DNA of 64,000 bases from positions 1 through 64,000 of the forward strand of contig CAZDDZ010000005.1 in the NCBI GenBank assembly GCA_964504285.1. The letters are read 5' to 3'. Positions 59,561 to 64,000 of this stretch are shown here, one piece after another. Source of the stretch: Pseudoflavonifractor sp964504285. Lineage in GTDB: Bacteria > Bacillota > Clostridia > Oscillospirales > Oscillospiraceae. A model generated the notes under the pieces. The model saw only the letters and a program-made list of their open reading frames with translations. It was not told the DNA's origin and searched no databases. Numbering within the stretch: position 1 is the first letter of the stretch; the number at the start of each line of letters is the position of its first letter. The position numbers and the translations under genes are program-made.

Positions 59561-62041
59561 ATGAAAAAACAGACGAAGAGAGCAGCATCCATGTTTCTTG
59601 CAGCAGTCATGCTCACCGGCACCATCAGTGGCTGCACCAAGCCCGGCGAGACCGGCAGCACTCCTACCCCCACCGCAACCGCCCCCGCCGGCACCAGCCT
59701 GACTTATCCGGTAGAGGTAGAGGAGCTGGGCTCCGGCACCCCTAAGTGGACGGAGGAAAAGACCGCAGACGGCTGGAATAAGGTTACCAACGAGGGAGGC
59801 ACTACCCTGGGCTACTCCCCAGAGTCGGGTGTAAAGCTCATTCAGTACGAAGGATTTGCCTTTAAGGACTTAAACAAGAACGGAAAATTAGACGCTTATG
59901 AGGACTGGCGCTTGGACGGTGAGACCCGCGCCACGGACGTGGCCTCCCAGATGACCGTGGAGGACGTGGCCGGCCTGATGCTCTACAGTATGCATCAGAG
60001 AGATACCAACAAGGAACTGACTGAAGACCAGATGACCATGCTGGACATGGGTCTGCGCTCCGTGCTGAACGCCGCTGCCGCTAATCCGACGGCTGACCAG
60101 GCCACATGGGCTAACTCCATGCAGGCTTACGTCGAGGGCATGGGCCTGGGTATTCCTGTCGGCATCAGCACCGACCCCCGTAATACCGGTGTTTCCGTAT
60201 GGCCCGGCAACTTTGCGCTGGCCTCCACGTTTGACCCCGCTATCGCACTTGAGGCTGCCAATCAGCTGGCTAAAGAGTACCGTGCCATGGGCATCAGCAC
60301 CCTGCTGGGCCCTCAGACCGACCTGTCTTCTGAGCCGCGCTGGAGCCGTGTAAACGGCACCTACGGTGATGACCCTGCCCTGTCCCGTGATATGGCTCAG
60401 GCCGCCGTCAGCGGCAGCCAGTCTACCTTTGATGCCGGCGGTGCAGACCAGGGTTGGGGCGAAGGCAGCGTTCTCGCTATGATTAAGCATTGGCCCGGCG
60501 ACGGCCCGGGTGAGTCCGGCCGTGAGTCCCATAACTTCTGGGGCAAGTACAACGTATACCCCGGCAGTGCCTTTGAGACTCACCTTATTCCCTTCGTGGA
60601 CGGCGGCTTTAATCTGACCGATAGCAGCACTGGCGCCGCCGCCGCCGTTATGAGCTCCTACTCCATCGCCTGGGACGAGGACGAGACCTATGGCGAGCTG
60701 GTTGGCTCCGCTTACAGCGAGTACAAGATTAAGCTTCTCCGCGAGACCTATGGCTTTAACGGTATCGTTTGCACCGACTGGGGTATTCTTGCCGACGGTA
60801 CCAAGACCTGGGGTGTGGACGACCTGACCCCCGGTGAGCGCTTTTACAAGGCTCTTATGGCCGGCGTGGACCAGCTGGGTGGCTTTAATGACCCCGCCCC
60901 CATTCTAGAGGCCTATGAGATCGGCATTGATGAAATTGGCGAGGACGCCATTCTGGCTCGCTTCCAGGAGTCCGGTGCCCGTCTGGTGCGCGGCTTCTTC
61001 CTGGTTGGCCTGTTTGATAACCCCTACGTGGATGTGGCCAACGCCAAGGCTGTGGTGGGTAACGACGAGGCTCAGGCAGCAGGTCTGGCCGCGCAGCAGA
61101 AGTCCGTCATTATGCTGAAGAACGACGATAACACCATTAAGGCCGCTACCGGTGGCGACAAGCCCACCGTGTACATCCCCTTAATCTATACCCCTGCCAG
61201 CCAGGGCTTTGGCGGCATGACTCCCTCCAAGCTGGGTTTGCCTGTGGAGCTCAAGGATGCTGACCAGTACTTTAATGTTGTGACCGATAAGATTGCCGAC
61301 ACTCTGACCGGCCCTGCCGACAAGGATGGAAAGCCCACCGCCGCAGTAGAGGATATTATTCGCGCCTCCAAGGCTGACCTGGCTGAGTGTGACTACGCCC
61401 TTGTTATTGTCAAGAACCCCCAGAACGGCGGCAACAATGGTGGCTACAATCAGGAGACCTCTACTTACGTGCCTATTTCCCTGCAGTGGGGGCCCTACAC
61501 TGCTAACGGCGTCAGTGTCCGCAGCGAGTCCCTCGCCGGCGACATGGTCGACACTGAGATTGCCGATCCCTATGGCGTGCAGAAGGTTCAGGAGAAGGAA
61601 AACCGCTCTTACTACGGCCAGAGCTACACTGCCACCAACACCTCTGACCTGGACGCCATTCTTTACGCTGTTGACAATATGCCCGAGACAGGCAAGGTTG
61701 TCGTGGCTGTCAATGCAGGAAATCCCTTCATTCCCGCTGAGTTCGAGAGCAAGGTTGACGCCATCCTTACCGGCTTTGGCGTGAACAATAAGCTTTTCAT
61801 GGGCGCCCTGGCCGGCGAGTTCGAGCCCACCGGTCTGCTGCCCATCCAGCTTCCTGCCGACATGGATGCCGTGGAGACTCAGATGGAAGACGTGCCCCGC
61901 GATACTAAGTGCTACACCGACGCAGCCGGCAACACCTACGACTTCGCGTTCGGCATGAATTGGTCCGGCGTTATCGATGACGCCCGCACTGCTAAGTATA
62001 ATGTTGCACCCCTGACTACCCCTGCCAATACCGGGAAGTAA
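59561..62041 (+). CDS. GH3 glycosidase lipoprotein
   Basis: An 826-residue surface GH3 enzyme in the standard domain order. Lipoprotein signal ending TISGC, Thr/Pro linker, TIM-barrel domain with GIPVGISTDPRN, LGPQTDLSSEPRW, MIKHWPGDGPGESGRESHN (substrate-binding Lys-His) and nucleophile Asp at about residue 406 in IVCTDWG. The sandwich domain starts near 500 with AAQQKSVIMLKND and ends with the FGMNWSG motif. GAGAGGAG precedes the ATG. Codon use is strongly biased (many ACC, GCC, GGC), suggesting high expression. A permuted GH3 gene follows 112 bases later. Confidence 0.92.
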   Translation: MKKQTKRAASMFLAAVMLTGTISGCTKPGETGSTPTPTATAPAGTSLTYPVEVEELGSGTPKWTEEKTADGWNKVTNEGGTTLGYSPESGVKLIQYEGFAFKDLNKNGKLDAYEDWRLDGETRATDVASQMTVEDVAGLMLYSMHQRDTNKELTEDQMTMLDMGLRSVLNAAAANPTADQATWANSMQAYVEGMGLGIPVGISTDPRNTGVSVWPGNFALASTFDPAIALEAANQLAKEYRAMGISTLLGPQTDLSSEPRWSRVNGTYGDDPALSRDMAQAAVSGSQSTFDAGGADQGWGEGSVLAMIKHWPGDGPGESGRESHNFWGKYNVYPGSAFETHLIPFVDGGFNLTDSSTGAAAAVMSSYSIAWDEDETYGELVGSAYSEYKIKLLRETYGFNGIVCTDWGILADGTKTWGVDDLTPGERFYKALMAGVDQLGGFNDPAPILEAYEIGIDEIGEDAILARFQESGARLVRGFFLVGLFDNPYVDVANAKAVVGNDEAQAAGLAAQQKSVIMLKNDDNTIKAATGGDKPTVYIPLIYTPASQGFGGMTPSKLGLPVELKDADQYFNVVTDKIADTLTGPADKDGKPTAAVEDIIRASKADLAECDYALVIVKNPQNGGNNGGYNQETSTYVPISLQWGPYTANGVSVRSESLAGDMVDTEIADPYGVQKVQEKENRSYYGQSYTATNTSDLDAILYAVDNMPETGKVVVAVNAGNPFIPAEFESKVDAILTGFGVNNKLFMGALAGEFEPTGLLPIQLPADMDAVETQMEDVPRDTKCYTDAAGNTYDFAFGMNWSGVIDDARTAKYNVAPLTTPANTGK

Positions 62042-62062
62042 AACCAAAATTTTAATCTAAGT

Positions 62063-62114
62063 CAACAAATCAGCAAAGGGGGGGAAACCAAACGATCCCT
62101 TTGCTGATTTGTTG
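62063..62114 (+). promoter_or_regulatory. Intercistronic 18-bp stem-loop between two GH3 genes
   Basis: CAACAAATCAGCAAAGGG pairs exactly with CCCTTTGCTGATTTGTTG around 16 bases. No T-run follows, so partial termination or 3'-end protection of the highly expressed upstream mRNA is more likely than full termination. Confidence 0.65.
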
Positions 62115-62152
62115 TCCAAACAGCCATTGACATAAGGAGGAAAATCCTTTAC

Positions 62153-64000
62153 ATGAAAAAGAAAATGAGCAATAAGAAATTTACTGTCGTCTGGTCCTCG
62201 GTGCTGGCCATCGTGCTGGTGCTAACCCTGGCGGTCAACGTCCTCACCAATATCTTTAGCGGATACGTAGACCTCTATCTGGGCGCGGGCCAGGCGATTA
62301 TTACCAAGACCGAAGGCTCTGAAAATTGGGACAGCGAGTACTACACGCTGGACTATACTAAGGGCGACGTAAAAAAGAACGCCAACGCACTGGTGGAGAA
62401 AATTGAGAGCGAGGGCATTGTTCTTATGAAGAATAACGGGGTCCTCCCCCTCGCCGCCAGAAGTAAGGTGACGCTGATGGGCCGCTCGGCTGCCGACCCT
62501 GTGTACGGCGGCTCCGGCTCCGGCGCTGTCAAGCTGGACACGGTGGTCGACCTTAAGAGCGGTCTGGAGAGCGCCAAGCTCAAAATTAACGAAACCGTCT
62601 ATCGAATTTTGGCTGATTTCGCACCGACCAAGCCCAAGGGTGTAATCGCTATGGATAAGCCCCAGGATTCCTCTTACTACATCGGCGAGATGCCCGCCTC
62701 GGGCTACACCGCCGACGCGGTTTCCAGCTTCGCCGACTACGCCGACGCGGCCATTGTGGTCATCGGCCGGGGCGGCGGCGAGGGCGGCGACCTGACCCGG
62801 GACATGAAGGGCTGGGACGACAACTATGTGCCCGGGCAGCATCAGCTGGAGCTGACAAAAGATGAACAGGACACAATTGCCCTTGCTAAGGCAAGCTTTG
62901 AGAAGGTGGTCGTGCTGATTAACGCCTCCACCTCCATGGAGCTGGGCGAGTTGGAAAGCGACGCCGACATCGATGCCATCCTTTGGGTGGGCTCCCCCGG
63001 TCAGACCGGCTTTAATGCCGTAGGCAGCGTGCTCACGGGTGAAGTGAACCCTTCTGGACGTACTGTGGATATTTACCCCGCCGATTTCACCAAGGACCCT
63101 TCCTTCGTAAACTTCGGCGACTATAAGTACTCTAACATCAGCAAGGCAAATGCCTCCGGCGACGGCTACTTTGTCCAGTATGAGGAGGGCATTTACATCG
63201 GCTACCGCTACTATGAGACCGCAGCCGCAGAGGGCTTTATCAACTACGACGAGGCAGTGGTCTATCCCTTTGGCTACGGCCTTTCCTACACCGACTTCGC
63301 CTGGGAGGTTGTCGGGCAGAAGCTGGGCGGCGTGGATGAAAGCATTGTGGTAGAGGTCAAGGTGACCAACACCGGCGCTGTCGCCGGTAAAGAGGTCGTG
63401 CAGCTCTATTACAGCGCCCCCTATACCAAGGGCGGCGTTGAAAAGTCCTCTGTGGTGCTGGGTGACTTTGCTAAGACCGGACTGCTGGAGCCCGGTGCAA
63501 GCGAGACGGTTACCCTCACCCTCCCCGTAGAGGAGATGGCTTCTTACGATTATCAGCAGGAAAAGTCCTATGTGCTGGACGCGGGCAGCTATAAGCTCAC
63601 CGTCCAGAGTGACTCCCACACCGTCAAGGAGGGCTGTGCCCCTATTGACTATACCATTTCTAAGAAAATTGTCTTTAGCGGCGAGAATCACCGCGCGTCC
63701 GACATGTCTGCCGTCACCAATCAGTTTGACGACGTAACTGCGGGTATGACGAGCAACATGTCCCGGGCTGACTTCGCGGGTACCTTTCCCACCGCCCCCC
63801 AGGGCGCGGATTTTGAAGCCGGAGAGGCCACCATTGCGGGGTTCCAGCCCTACAAGGCGACCGACCACGAGAATCCCGATGCCGTAATGCCTGTCACTGG
63901 CGAGGAGAACGGCCTAAGTCTTATTGATATGCGTGGACTTCCTTACGACGATGATAACTGGGATCTCCTGTTAAACCAGCTCTCTGTGAGGAGCATGTCT
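62153..64000 (+). CDS. Membrane-anchored permuted GH3 glycosidase, 3' end outside the window
   Basis: The frame is open from ATG 62153 (AAGGAGG upstream) to the window edge, giving 616 codons. The start MKKKMSNKKFTVVW plus helix VLAIVLVLTLAVNVLTNIF, then ESEGIVLMKNNGVLPL, VVVLINASTSMELGEL, GEVNPSGRTVDIYP and YGLSYTDFAWEVVG, parallels the first half of the GH3 at 54033-57143. It is therefore also sandwich-domain-first, and the barrel domain with the nucleophile should lie beyond base 64000. A large opposite-strand frame here is only a shadow. Confidence 0.9.
   Translation, partial: MKKKMSNKKFTVVWSSVLAIVLVLTLAVNVLTNIFSGYVDLYLGAGQAIITKTEGSENWDSEYYTLDYTKGDVKKNANALVEKIESEGIVLMKNNGVLPLAARSKVTLMGRSAADPVYGGSGSGAVKLDTVVDLKSGLESAKLKINETVYRILADFAPTKPKGVIAMDKPQDSSYYIGEMPASGYTADAVSSFADYADAAIVVIGRGGGEGGDLTRDMKGWDDNYVPGQHQLELTKDEQDTIALAKASFEKVVVLINASTSMELGELESDADIDAILWVGSPGQTGFNAVGSVLTGEVNPSGRTVDIYPADFTKDPSFVNFGDYKYSNISKANASGDGYFVQYEEGIYIGYRYYETAAAEGFINYDEAVVYPFGYGLSYTDFAWEVVGQKLGGVDESIVVEVKVTNTGAVAGKEVVQLYYSAPYTKGGVEKSSVVLGDFAKTGLLEPGASETVTLTLPVEEMASYDYQQEKSYVLDAGSYKLTVQSDSHTVKEGCAPIDYTISKKIVFSGENHRASDMSAVTNQFDDVTAGMTSNMSRADFAGTFPTAPQGADFEAGEATIAGFQPYKATDHENPDAVMPVTGEENGLSLIDMRGLPYDDDNWDLLLNQLSVRSMS

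Noticed and set aside
62222..63868. A 548-codon open frame on the minus strand
   Set aside because: It lies entirely opposite the permuted GH3 gene, whose motifs and ribosome site are convincing. The antisense frame is Gly/Val/His-rich with no recognisable domain, a codon-bias shadow.

Overview
The window looks like the chromosome of an anaerobic, low-to-moderate GC Bacillota (Clostridia), most like the Oscillospiraceae lineages of the gut. This is inferred from strong Shine-Dalgarno sites, glgC/glgD paired ADP-glucose genes, SLH-domain surface proteins, LytTR/GHKL two-component pairs, lipoproteins, a rubredoxin-fused flavin reductase and membrane-anchored GH3 glycosidases. I saw no rRNA, tRNA, CRISPR array, phage genes or transposase gene.

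Layout. (1) 203-11729: a minus-strand catabolic cluster flanked by a convergent LysR regulator and a divergent GntR/FCD regulator. It encodes a branched-chain-amino-acid-type ABC importer (solute-binding protein, LivH, M, G, F), an HpaI-type aldolase, a ribokinase, a single-domain KpsF/GutQ-like sugar-phosphate isomerase, an RbsD/FucU mutarotase, an SDR dehydrogenase and a DapA/NanA-type aldolase. Together the enzymes could split a 2-keto-3-deoxy sugar acid such as Kdo into pyruvate plus D-arabinose and feed the arabinose, via arabinose-5-phosphate, into ribulose-5-phosphate. (2) 12130-20491: a complete glycogen operon, glgB-glgC-glgD-glgA-glgP, read from one clear promoter. (3) 20862-30000: small regulators and housekeeping genes (XRE regulator, DacF carboxypeptidase, HD-GYP protein, flavin reductase-rubredoxin, a duplicated-domain lipoprotein, a divergent histidine kinase/OmpR pair). 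(4) 30086-35119: a 1552-residue SLH-anchored surface protein with two transcobalamin-like domains, preceded by a cobalamin riboswitch with terminator and promoter. (5) 35231-44115: a potassium Kdp system, kdpDE on the plus strand converging on kdpFABC on the minus strand, with a 25-codon kdpF and a 30-residue leader peptide gene. (6) 44457-50673: an Opp/Dpp/Nik-type ABC importer in one overlapping operon with an FmdE-family protein and a TPR protein. (7) 51085-53613: an AgrC/AgrA-like pair with a divergent small membrane protein. (8) 54033-64000: carbohydrate hydrolysis. A LytTR regulator, a GHKL kinase and a circularly permuted membrane GH3 form one operon, divergent from a GH3 lipoprotein and a second permuted GH3 that runs off the window.

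The window is rich in short non-coding repeats. One set is 162-165 bp elements with terminal inverted repeats that begin and end in TA (families A, B, C; MITE-like). Another is 120-bp tandem units made of an extended -10 sequence followed by three hairpins whose stems covary (family D). They sit in gaps between genes and repeatedly provide the stop codon of the neighbouring gene.
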